DNA of 40,730 bases, taken from NCBI GenBank assembly GCA_038322815.1, contig JBBQGG010000025.1:1-40730 (forward strand). Direction: 5' to 3'. How positions within the stretch are numbered: position 1 is the stretch's first letter; each line of letters starts with the position of its first letter. Shown here piece by piece: positions 15,352-22,654 of the stretch. A model generated the notes under the pieces. It was given only the letters and a program-made list of their open reading frames with translations. It did not search any database and had not been told where the DNA came from. The position numbers and the translations under genes were made by a program. The DNA comes from PALSA-1296 sp038322815. GTDB taxonomy: Bacteria > Bacteroidota > Ignavibacteria > Palsa-1295.

Positions 15352-15776
15352 ATGTAGTAACTGATCATATTTTATATCAGGAGAATATCCGCATTCCTGC
15401 GTCATTGGATGAACTGCATCATGTCTATTCCTGGGCTGATGAACATTTAACTCAAACCGGAATACACGAATCCAAGCGTTTTGATATTATGCTTGCCTTA
15501 AGTGAGGCAGTTACGAATGCCATTCGCCATGGCTGTAATAGTGCAATCGGAAAATTTGTCGATATAGAAGTGATTATTACTGAAAACGCTGTGAATATCA
15601 GCGTACATGATTGCGGAAAAGGATTCGAACCTGAAGCAATACCTGACCCTACAAAAGAAGAGAATCTTTATACTCCTAACGGAAGAGGAGTCTTCCTCAT
15701 CAAAACTCTTGCCGATGATGTCCAGTTTGATTTTGGAGTGAACGGCACGACTGTGAACGTGAAATTTGTGGTGTGA
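15348..15776 (+). CDS. RsbW/SpoIIAB-like serine kinase or anti-sigma ATPase
   Basis: A 142-residue GHKL ATPase domain protein of the anti-sigma/serine-kinase type. The N-box is LALSEAVTNAIRHG (about residues 46-59, with Glu50 and Asn54 as likely catalytic and Mg-binding residues); the G1-type ISVHDCGKGFEPE is at about 84-96 and the G2-type NGRGVFLIKTLADDV at about 110-125. Such proteins phosphorylate STAS antagonists or bind sigma factors in partner switching. The start is GTG, overlapping the preceding stop by 4 bp. No STAS gene is next to it. The last 35 bp match the junction at 20566-20600, which carries the tail of a second, diverged rsbW-like gene. Confidence 0.88.
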   Translation: MNVVTDHILYQENIRIPASLDELHHVYSWADEHLTQTGIHESKRFDIMLALSEAVTNAIRHGCNSAIGKFVDIEVIITENAVNISVHDCGKGFEPEAIPDPTKEENLYTPNGRGVFLIKTLADDVQFDFGVNGTTVNVKFVV

Positions 15777-15835
15777 ATCTCCCCCGCCCTGTACTCAGGG
15801 AGAGGGCTGGGGTGAGGGTTCCCCACTCCACATTT
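15777..15835. repeat. Dispersed G-rich intergenic repeat
   Basis: CAGGGAGAGGGCTGGGGTGA lies just after the RsbW-like gene. A related copy in opposite orientation lies at 20264-20309 (CCCTCATCC...CCCTCTC). The two copies bracket the T9SS surface-protein operon. Confidence 0.5.
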
Positions 15836-15848
15836 TACTATATAAACA

Positions 15849-18293
15849 TCATCTCATGAGCATCACTTTTGAATATTTACGGATTCCTCCGGCATCAAGG
15901 ACAATAAAATATATTCCGGGTGAAAGATTGCTTCCATCGATTGCGGCATTATAAAAGCCTGCCCGTTTCGGCTCATCGACAATTGTTTTTACCTTCATCC
16001 CAAGTTCATTTCTCATTTCAATTCGAACCGGGATTTCGCCTTCTCCGGCACTCATCGTACCAATAGTATAGCCGAGTATCGTTTTGCCGCTGAACGGATT
16101 AGGTGAACCGGGGTCTATCGAGCTTAACATTGGTGCAGCCGTATCCCAGACTATATGAGGATTCGCGCATGATGAATCTAAAACGATCATACCGGCATCA
16201 TATTTTTTTAGCAGACAGCCATCACCTATTGCCGTATTCAAAAATGCCACGTCATAATCTATCGGAAAATATTTGTTCACCGTATTCTCACTTGCCGAAT
16301 TATAAATAGATTTAAATTTTATATAAAGGAGCGGGAGTTTCTCCGATACTCCGCCTCCGGTAATCGGAATAGAGCCGGTATAAGTATAAACATCATTGCC
16401 CGGAATGCCTTGGACATTGATATAACCGTTGAGTGAAAGCGTACCATCCTGTACATAATCAATATCCTGAATATATGTCGGATCATAACGTACGGTAAGG
16501 TTATAGCCCGAAGAGTTAAGCTGGGCAAGGTTGCTCTTTGCATAGAACGGAACCAGCATTTCTTCGCCGCCTAAGAGATGGGTTTCTGAAGGCACCTTAA
16601 ATTCCATCGGAAGTTTCCGGGCATACGCGCTGATCGTAATATCCACTTTCTGATGACGTGGCGAATTAAATTCGACAGTTATCTTTCCCGTAACAAGTCC
16701 TGTATCCTGCGGAGTAAACTTCACAGGAATTCTTGCTGTATCACCGGCAGGGATAATCAGAGGAATAGAAGCATTTACAACAAAGGATGATGGTACCGAT
16801 TCCGTCACAGAAATAGATGAGACTCTCGCTTCTACTGAATTAGGATTGTAAATCGTAATAAAGCGGTCTTCACTTTGGCAGTTCAGGATCGTATCGAAAG
16901 TATTTAACTGCACTTCTGCCGGAACAAGCGGTTTGAGCAGCGTACCGCCGGGATAGGCATAGCTGTCATACGCACCAAGCGCATAGACGGTCACGCCAAA
17001 GCCTTTTAATGCACGCATATTATGAACGCCTTGACTGACTTTCAATTGCGCGAACGAATAATTACTTCCGGCGATCACCTTAAAAGATGCGGCGGGAATT
17101 AGAACGCCATCGAGTTCGACGGTTCCTATATTCGACGTTGGCGTTGTGATGTTAATAAAATTCGTAACATAAGCCGGGTCTTGGATGCTCATGATCGTAT
17201 AAGCCGTATCGTATTGCTCGACGGGAAATACCAGCGTCAGCGCTGGATCGCCATACGGAATGCTATCGACCGTCGAATGCATATACTGCCCGACGAGCAT
17301 CGGATTGGTCGAGCGGATCACTAAAGGCTGCGATACGCCCTGCATCTCATAGAACTGCCCTGCATTGAGCGTAGCAACGTCCGTGCCATTTATATTAATC
17401 GTATTCCCGTCTTCGGATGAAAGCACGCGGATAAGATCCGGCGCTTGCGTCGTAGCAAAAGGGATGACAACTGCGGAGTTACCCCAAGAGGAAATGGGGG
17501 GAAGCATCTCGAGAAGAAAATCAGATGTTGCGTGCTCACTTTTTATTGTTAGAGAGGTATCTGGAATAATGGCTTCATTATGTCCGCTTAATACAGCTAT
17601 GGGTTTATTTGAGATTAAATGAGTACCAGTTAGGTCACTTAGCGCATTCAAGGTATCACTTTGAAGTAAATAAATATCTCCTGTATTCATTAAAATCGTA
17701 AACGGAAGTCCCTTGTTTTTCCCTAATAAAGTATTACAACTGGGCGCAATTGAAATCAAGGAAGAGTCTTGTATTGCAATAATAATAATTTCTCCTGGTT
17801 TGTGAAAAGTGCCGAATACATATGAAGTAATTTCTGTTTGATAACAAAGAGCATAATATTCATTTGATAGCGAATGTATTGGTAAACCTAAGAAAGCATC
17901 AGTTGAACCATTGCTATGTGAAAGTCCGTAAACCACTATCTCGCTATCAGCGTCTATTTGGATTGCTTTACCTGAAATTATTTTTTCTGATTCTCTGATC
18001 TCAGCGGAGAACGGAGGTGTAAAGGGTATGAATACTGTAGATATAGTATTTGGAATAATAGTAAGGACTTTTGTGAACCCAAGTCCAGGGATTGCAACTT
18101 TGCATTGAGTCTGTTTTTTTCCTGTGAGGTAAATATTTAGATATTGCACATCTTTAGCATTGGCTGGAAAAGTCAAGAGAAATTTTTTCCCAGCATTGCT
18201 TAAGGAAACTTGTGAGAGTGCGTTGCTGGCTAAACAAATCTGAATAATAACAATAAACACGATTGCATGAATTCTGTACCGTATCGTTTTCAT
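15849..18293 (-). CDS. Large T9SS-exported surface protein with IgGFc-binding-like domain
   Basis: An 814-residue secreted protein. The signal peptide is AIVFIVIIQICLASNALSQ (about residues 10-28). Residues about 35-440 resemble the IgGFc_binding N-terminal domain family (IQIDADSEIVVYGLSHSNGS, DAFLGLPIHSLSNEYYALCY). Residues about 460-555 look like an Ig-like, DUF1573-type domain (VPVKFTPQDTGLVTGKITV). Residues about 565-690 resemble a cohesin-like domain (GGEEMLVPFYAKSNLAQLNS). The last 90 residues are a T9SS type A sorting domain (PGSPNPFSGKTILGYTIGTM ... LSPGIYFIVLDAGG ... KVMLMR). Its start overlaps the preceding gene's stop by 4 bp, so they are co-translated. An adhesive or surface-layer role is inferred from domains. 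Confidence 0.88.
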   Translation of the reverse strand: MKTIRYRIHAIVFIVIIQICLASNALSQVSLSNAGKKFLLTFPANAKDVQYLNIYLTGKKQTQCKVAIPGLGFTKVLTIIPNTISTVFIPFTPPFSAEIRESEKIISGKAIQIDADSEIVVYGLSHSNGSTDAFLGLPIHSLSNEYYALCYQTEITSYVFGTFHKPGEIIIIAIQDSSLISIAPSCNTLLGKNKGLPFTILMNTGDIYLLQSDTLNALSDLTGTHLISNKPIAVLSGHNEAIIPDTSLTIKSEHATSDFLLEMLPPISSWGNSAVVIPFATTQAPDLIRVLSSEDGNTININGTDVATLNAGQFYEMQGVSQPLVIRSTNPMLVGQYMHSTVDSIPYGDPALTLVFPVEQYDTAYTIMSIQDPAYVTNFINITTPTSNIGTVELDGVLIPAASFKVIAGSNYSFAQLKVSQGVHNMRALKGFGVTVYALGAYDSYAYPGGTLLKPLVPAEVQLNTFDTILNCQSEDRFITIYNPNSVEARVSSISVTESVPSSFVVNASIPLIIPAGDTARIPVKFTPQDTGLVTGKITVEFNSPRHQKVDITISAYARKLPMEFKVPSETHLLGGEEMLVPFYAKSNLAQLNSSGYNLTVRYDPTYIQDIDYVQDGTLSLNGYINVQGIPGNDVYTYTGSIPITGGGVSEKLPLLYIKFKSIYNSASENTVNKYFPIDYDVAFLNTAIGDGCLLKKYDAGMIVLDSSCANPHIVWDTAAPMLSSIDPGSPNPFSGKTILGYTIGTMSAGEGEIPVRIEMRNELGMKVKTIVDEPKRAGFYNAAIDGSNLSPGIYFIVLDAGGIRKYSKVMLMR

Positions 18294-19405
18294 CTTAATA
18301 TCAAAAGCTTTATAGTACTTACATCTTTGCCAGAAAACAGAATCACTTTATAGGGACCATTCGAAAGATTTTCCGTATGAAGTATTGCATGCTTAGCCTC
18401 ATGGCTCTCTGCACTGAAACTCAGAGTGCCGCCTTGAATAATTCTCCCAAGGTTATCGATAATCTGATAACTTTTAGGTATGTTTTGTGGATTACCTTTC
18501 CAGATAATGTTCACAATAGCAGATGCAGGATTAGGCAGGATTTCCGCTTTATTTTCAGATGGATTTTCTTTCGCAACACCTTTTGATGCAGCCACTTTAT
18601 ATTCAAAGCTCCATACCAAATATTTTCCACCTGCCGTGTGGAAAACTAAGTAGTGGGGAAAGCGTCCTACAACGCGAGGAATAAGGAAGTATGGTAATTG
18701 GAGCTTGTCTCCTATATGCATCACGAAAGGCAAAGTTGGCATATTATAAAAATTAAACTCGGTAAAATCCCCTACCTGATTAATGGAATCAATTGTAACG
18801 TCTCCGCAGGCTCTCAGCTCAACTTGCTTGTTAAATCCGGTTGGTTGTGGAGTCGTAGAAACAACATAGCCAAGCCCTCCATTGAGTTTGTCGTGAAGGG
18901 TATCCGTAACAATTAAAAGCTGATCTCCACCAAAAGAAATATTGTTACCGAGATTAATAGAAGTATTCATATATCCATACATACCTATTGGGGGGCTATT
19001 AACTGCATGAAAAATAATAGTACCTTCACTAAAATAGTTACCATAATAACCTCGTATTTTTAGGGTATCGCTCCCAGGTTTAGGAGGCACATATTCAGGT
19101 CCCGATCCAAAAAAAACCTGCGGAAGATCAAATCCCATTTCTTTACCAACAGATTTGAAAACGTTGGTGTCGCAGATGAAAATTATTGAATCAACATGAA
19201 AATTCGGATCACTTTGGTAAAAGAGATTCGCTAAACCAAAATTTACTCCGATTTGATTTTGGGCAATCCCATGGCAGAAATAAACAATATCGACTGTATC
19301 GTTGTATGAAGTAACATAAAGCTGAAACGGTTTTTGAGCGATAGCTTCTCTACCAAACAAAAGCATCCCAATAGAAAAAATTAGAATGTAAAATCTATTC
19401 TTCAT
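18290..19405 (-). CDS. T9SS-exported surface protein
   Basis: A 371-residue secreted protein without a recognised N-terminal domain. Signal peptide YILIFSIGMLLFGREAIAQ (about residues 5-23). The middle is beta-rich (VYFCHGIAQNQIGVNFGLAN, GYVVSTTPQPTGFNKQVELR). The C-terminal 85 residues are a T9SS type A sorting domain, from ILPNPASAIVNIIW through ENLSNGPYKVILFSGKDVST to LLILR. I choose the ATG at 19405 because AAGGAG lies 8 bases upstream; the longer frame starts with TTG within that site. It overlaps the 814-residue surface protein gene by 4 bp. Confidence 0.82.
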   Translation of the reverse strand: MKNRFYILIFSIGMLLFGREAIAQKPFQLYVTSYNDTVDIVYFCHGIAQNQIGVNFGLANLFYQSDPNFHVDSIIFICDTNVFKSVGKEMGFDLPQVFFGSGPEYVPPKPGSDTLKIRGYYGNYFSEGTIIFHAVNSPPIGMYGYMNTSINLGNNISFGGDQLLIVTDTLHDKLNGGLGYVVSTTPQPTGFNKQVELRACGDVTIDSINQVGDFTEFNFYNMPTLPFVMHIGDKLQLPYFLIPRVVGRFPHYLVFHTAGGKYLVWSFEYKVAASKGVAKENPSENKAEILPNPASAIVNIIWKGNPQNIPKSYQIIDNLGRIIQGGTLSFSAESHEAKHAILHTENLSNGPYKVILFSGKDVSTIKLLILR

Positions 19406-19431
19406 AAGTTTCTCCTTCAAGAAATAACACT

Positions 19432-19456
19432 CGGAGCTCCCATAGTGGAAGCCCCG
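19432..19456 (-). terminator. Intra-operon hairpin
   Basis: On the minus strand CGGGGCTTCC pairs with GGGAGCTCCG around the loop ACTAT (ten pairs including two G-U). It lies between the poly-G gene and the next surface gene. No long T-run follows, so it may be an attenuator or an mRNA-stability hairpin rather than a full terminator. Confidence 0.5.
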
Positions 19457-19479
19457 ATCCGTGAAATTAAAATTCAGAC

Positions 19480-19972
19480 TTAATGAGCAACTTGTAATCT
19501 CCTCGTGATTCTATGCCCGTTAATTTCAAAACTACAAAGATATGATCCACTCGGCAGATTCCTTGTATCTATAACCATTGATTCTTTCTCGTCTGCGGAA
19601 AGAAAGTGAAGAGTCTTGTGATTCCCATTGTTATCCATAATGGTTGCATCGAAGCCGCAGACAGTCTGCTGATTATTATCTGCGATAATTTCAAAACAAC
19701 AACAGCCAGCTTTACCTTCATAGGAATACAGCGTGTCATTATTACAAGCGGTAACTGAAGTTAAACTAACGTTAAATCCACAAGGCAGGAGAAGGTCAGT
19801 AAGAGGCGATTCCTTAAAGTTAATTATCGATTTTGGTGAGACGGAAGAGGAAGCATTTTGCCCCCTAATTACCCACCCCCCCCCCACTGATAAGGATAAG
19901 GGCGATAGCCAGGAGAAACGATTTCGTGATAGAAGTTGCTGCATGGAAGCGCTTTGAATTGGTTTGTTGCAT
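19480..19972 (-). pseudogene. Exported T9SS-type protein gene, out of frame at a poly-G tract (possible phase-OFF state)
   Basis: The ATG at 19972 opens a frame with a good signal peptide (KSFLLAIALILISGGG). It then meets ten consecutive G residues (19876-19885 on the plus strand as C) and stops at once (VGN-stop). The main body, from WVIRGQNASSS to the C-terminus, lies in a second frame and runs to 19480, ending in a sorting-domain-like tail (MVIDTRNLPSGSYLCSFEIN ... RRLQVAH). Loss of one G (nine) or gain of two (twelve) would fuse the halves into one exported protein of about 163 residues. It is the first gene of the leftward surface-protein operon. Mutation or sequencing error in the homopolymer are alternatives to phase variation. 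Confidence 0.65.
19876..19885 (-). repeat. Homopolymer of ten G (C on plus strand) inside a surface gene
   Basis: Ten identical bases directly after the signal-peptide codons, flanked by further short G-runs. Such tracts slip during replication and often switch surface genes on and off. With ten G the gene is out of frame; with nine or twelve it is in frame. Confidence 0.85.
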
Positions 19973-20263
19973 TTTGGTCTTTAAATTAAACACGATGAAT
20001 GAATGATAGTTGCATGAAGTATGAGCAATTACGCATGACCGATTTCTTATCGTTTGACCTTTTATCCATTCATTCAAATCTTTTCCATACCGCCTGTCAA
20101 CCGATAAGATTTCAGAAATCCGCCGATGCGGATTGTGGACTGCCTCATTTGTCTTACGAATATACAACATTCTTTTTCAAAATGCAAGCGTTTTTCTGAA
20201 ATATTTTAAACTATTTTTGGAATTGTCATTTTTGAACGGATTTAGGCAAATTAATTTTTGAGA

Positions 20264-20309
20264 AAGCCCTCATCCAAACCCTCTCGCGGATAATAAGGAG
20301 AGGGAGATT
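20264..20309. repeat. Dispersed repeat with CCCTCTC/GAGAGGG stem
   Basis: CCCTCATCCAAACCCTCTC followed by a short loop and GGAGAGGGAG. It is an inverted relative of 15777-15835 and marks the right border of the T9SS operon block, directly beside the dapD fragment. Confidence 0.5.
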
Positions 20310-20565
20310 TTACCTTAAGGCCACTTCCAATGCCGTTCTTGCATCGGTTTTCTCATCGCGGTATTTAATAATGGTCGGAGTATAAAGAGAGAGACCCTCT
20401 TTCTTTGCAAAATCAGATTTTCCGGCGACCGACCTGGAACCCGCAATGATCACTGCGCCTTCGGGAATAATAAGCGGTTCATTTTCAGATGCTCGTCTAA
20501 TAATTTTTGAATTGACAAGATCATAGATCGGAGTTGAACCTGTGAGAATTACTCCTGAAGCAAGC
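20310..20565 (-). pseudogene. Truncated duplicate of the dapD 3' end
   Basis: The minus strand encodes the last 85 or so residues of tetrahydrodipicolinate N-succinyltransferase (ASGVILTGSTPIYDLVNS, then AVIIAGSRSVAGKSDFAKKE, ending EVALR-stop). It is about nine-tenths identical to the intact dapD 3' end at 22655-22912. The catalytic hexapeptide-repeat core and N-terminus are missing. Homology ends abruptly at about 20566, where the tail of an rsbW-like gene begins. Confidence 0.9.
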
Positions 20566-20600
20566 ACGGCGAGACAGTGAACGTGAAGTTTGTAGTGTAA
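20566..20600 (+). pseudogene. 3' tail of a second rsbW-like gene
   Basis: The bases encode GETVNVKFVV-stop, equivalent to GTTVNVKFVV-stop at the end of the RsbW-like gene (15742-15776). The two 35-bp stretches have equal length and 29 matching bases, with most differences at synonymous positions. It directly abuts the truncated dapD end and so marks a recombination junction. Confidence 0.75.
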
Positions 20601-20652
20601 CCTGAGAGCAACAGCTTTGGAGTGTATTTTATAATAGCGTTGTTGTATAGTC

Positions 20653-20880
20653 ATGAGTAAAGAACAGATCATTGAAGGCGCTCTTGCATTAGATGAAAAA
20701 GACCGCGAACTTCTTGCTGAGACGCTATTATTGAGCATCGATCATACTCCGCCTGAGGAGATTGAGAGGCTTTGGATGGAAGAAATTGAAAAGCGGCTTA
20801 CAAATATGCATAACGGCAACACTACGTACTATGATGGTGACAAAGTATTGAGTGATTTACGGGCAAGACTTAACCAGTGA
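20653..20880 (+). CDS. Antitoxin, addiction-module family (PF09720 type)
   Basis: A 75-residue antitoxin of the putative addiction module component family. The N-terminal pattern IIEGALALDEKDRELLAETL (about residues 6-25) is the typical conserved block, followed by LLLSIDHTPPEEIERLWMEE. The C-terminal part (about 50-75) probably wraps the toxin. Its stop overlaps the toxin's GTG start by 4 bp (GTGA), the usual antitoxin-first operon. It lies directly beside the rsbW tail and the dapD fragment, within the duplicated block. Confidence 0.88.
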   Translation: MSKEQIIEGALALDEKDRELLAETLLLSIDHTPPEEIERLWMEEIEKRLTNMHNGNTTYYDGDKVLSDLRARLNQ

Positions 20881-21173
20881 GATATACATTTATTCCCGAA
20901 GCCAAAGCTGAATTTGACGAGGCATTTAGTTATTACGAAAAGCTTGCTCCGAGGGTAGCCTCCCATCTCCTTGATGACTTTGATACAGTAATAAATCGCC
21001 TTCTTCTATTTCCTGAAAGCGTCCCAATACTCCTTCAAGGCGTGCGAAAAGCTTTACTGCGAAGTTTCGACTATAATATTATCTATGAAATTCAAGGCGA
21101 TGAAATAGCAATCGTTGCCTTCATGCACCAAAAAAGAAAACCTGGATATTGGAAAAAAAGAGTAATAGTTTGA
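20877..21173 (+). CDS. ParE/RelE superfamily toxin
   Basis: A 98-residue toxin. Features of the ParE/RelE fold: N-terminal strand and helix RYTFIPEAKAEFDEAFSYYE, the middle helix SHLLDDFDTVINRLLLFPES, and the C-terminal strands RKALLRSFDYNIIYEIQGDE and IAIVAFMHQKRKPGYW. ParE-type toxins poison gyrase while RelE-type toxins cleave mRNA; the sequence alone does not settle which. The start is GTG, coupled to the antitoxin stop. The convergent regulator gene ends 17 bp downstream. Confidence 0.88.
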   Translation: MRYTFIPEAKAEFDEAFSYYEKLAPRVASHLLDDFDTVINRLLLFPESVPILLQGVRKALLRSFDYNIIYEIQGDEIAIVAFMHQKRKPGYWKKRVIV

Positions 21174-21190
21174 GCAAATCACCCCTCATC

Positions 21191-22546
21191 TTATCCCCTC
21201 ATTTCTCCTAAAAATTTCATCAAATTCTCCTCCGTCTTCAGTCCCAATTTCTTCCGCAGATTATACCGATGACTTTCCACGCTCCGTTCAGATAAGCATA
21301 GCAACTGCGCCATTTCATAATTTTTCAATCCTAATCGCGCGAGCTGGCACATCTTCACTTCCTGCTTTGTCAGATCGGGATATTTCTCAATGAGTTTCGC
21401 ACGGAATTCCGGATGCACGGAAATATACTGCTGTTCGAATTTCGCCCAGTCAACCGATTCGCATGGCAGTGTCTTTAATTCTTCCTTGATCTTCTTTAAT
21501 GCCGCAATCGGCTCATCGATTTCCCTCACGATATGCCGGAGCTTATCGCGGAATGTACCAAGGAGTTCGGTTTGAGTTGCAAGGTGGATGGCGGAGTTGG
21601 CGAGTTCGGTTTCTTTTTTCTCAAGTTCTAGCTGAAGTAATTTCTTTTCCTGTTCGCGGCTTTCAGTTTCGAGACGTTTTTGGTGATAAAGTAGTGCTTG
21701 ATTTGTTTTATAATCCCATTCCTTTTGGGCAACATTAAGCTTCCAGAGATATTTGCAGCCTTTTTCATATAATTTGAGATCATTGCATACTTTACTTAAT
21801 TGTCCATAAAGTAGCTTAATTTTATCTCCTTCTAGAAAGCTCTCAATTGTGATAATTCTTTCAAAAGTTAGTAAAGCACTTGCCCAATCTTCTCGTTTGA
21901 TTAATATTGCACCCAGTTCCATTAGGGAACTACCTGTCGCACGCGATCTACCCGAATCCTCAGAAATATATAAAGATTCATTTCCGTAATATAATGCGAG
22001 GTCTAGATCGCCACCTAAAGAGTAGTAATAAGCAAGATTAGAAAGTATCGCAGAAAGATAAGTACTGTCCGATGTAAGGCGTATAATTGAAACCCCTTGT
22101 AGCGTTAATGTTATAGCTTTCTTTATGTCATTTGTCGCGCATTCCGCTAGAAGACCTAAATTAGAGTATGTTCCTGCAATGTATCTTTTATACCCAAGTA
22201 TTTCATAAAGGTTTAGAGCCTCTAGAAAATTATATTCAGCTGTATAAACATTATCAACGTTCGTGCCATCAGAATTCGAAACGGCAACGGTCGGATATTC
22301 ATACTGCGTACCTTTTATCGTTTTGAAGCATTCCCGCGGAACACCCAAGCCGGAATAGAATTCGGCGGTGGTGGCGGCGGAGCCTTTGTCGGCATGATCC
22401 CTGTCGGCGACATGCCATCCTTCGAGCACGAGTTCAGAAACATTCCGGCTGCTAAAAGCAGAACGGATAGAGAGATGAGTTTTTTCATTGTGGTTAGTAT
22501 TTGGTTTAGTAATAAAAAATGAGATGCGTTGAATTTTCTTATACAA
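21191..22546 (-). CDS. TPR / LuxR-type transcriptional regulator, apparently 5'-truncated
   Basis: The C-terminal 60 residues form a LuxR/GerE helix-turn-helix (LTKQEVKMCQLARLGLKNYE, LLCLSERSVESHRYNLRKKL). Upstream come a coiled coil (about residues 285-360) and TPR-like repeats (about 105-280; AGTYSNLGLLAECATNDIKK, LSNLAYYYSLGGDLDLALYY). Such cytosolic or membrane-tethered TPR-HTH regulators are common in this group and normally have more TPRs. The first 80 or so residues here do not resemble TPR, and the lipoprotein frame at 22315-22488 runs through them, so the true start is uncertain and the gene may be a fusion of a lipoprotein 5' end to a truncated regulator. Confidence 0.75.
   Translation of the reverse strand: MYKKIQRISFFITKPNTNHNEKTHLSIRSAFSSRNVSELVLEGWHVADRDHADKGSAATTAEFYSGLGVPRECFKTIKGTQYEYPTVAVSNSDGTNVDNVYTAEYNFLEALNLYEILGYKRYIAGTYSNLGLLAECATNDIKKAITLTLQGVSIIRLTSDSTYLSAILSNLAYYYSLGGDLDLALYYGNESLYISEDSGRSRATGSSLMELGAILIKREDWASALLTFERIITIESFLEGDKIKLLYGQLSKVCNDLKLYEKGCKYLWKLNVAQKEWDYKTNQALLYHQKRLETESREQEKKLLQLELEKKETELANSAIHLATQTELLGTFRDKLRHIVREIDEPIAALKKIKEELKTLPCESVDWAKFEQQYISVHPEFRAKLIEKYPDLTKQEVKMCQLARLGLKNYEMAQLLCLSERSVESHRYNLRKKLGLKTEENLMKFLGEMRG
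22315..22488 (-). CDS. Small lipoprotein, overlapping the 5' end of the regulator
   Basis: A 57-residue frame with a clear lipoprotein signal: KKLISLSVLLLAAGMFLNSC (Cys about residue 21), then a Pro-rich segment (TKAPPPPPPNSIPAW). It overlaps the N-terminal part of the TPR/LuxR frame in another phase. Either it is a genuine small lipoprotein, or it is the original 5' end of a gene fused out of frame to the regulator. Confidence 0.5.
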   Translation of the reverse strand: MKKLISLSVLLLAAGMFLNSCSKDGMSPTGIMPTKAPPPPPPNSIPAWVFRGNASKR

Positions 22547-22654
22547 AAATACCTGACGTTTCTGAAAAACCAGTACTGAGATCGGTACTGAATTTTGGCC
22601 CGGATTTTGAGATTTTTAAAGGATGGGAGGATTTTTGAGCAGAAACCGATGATT

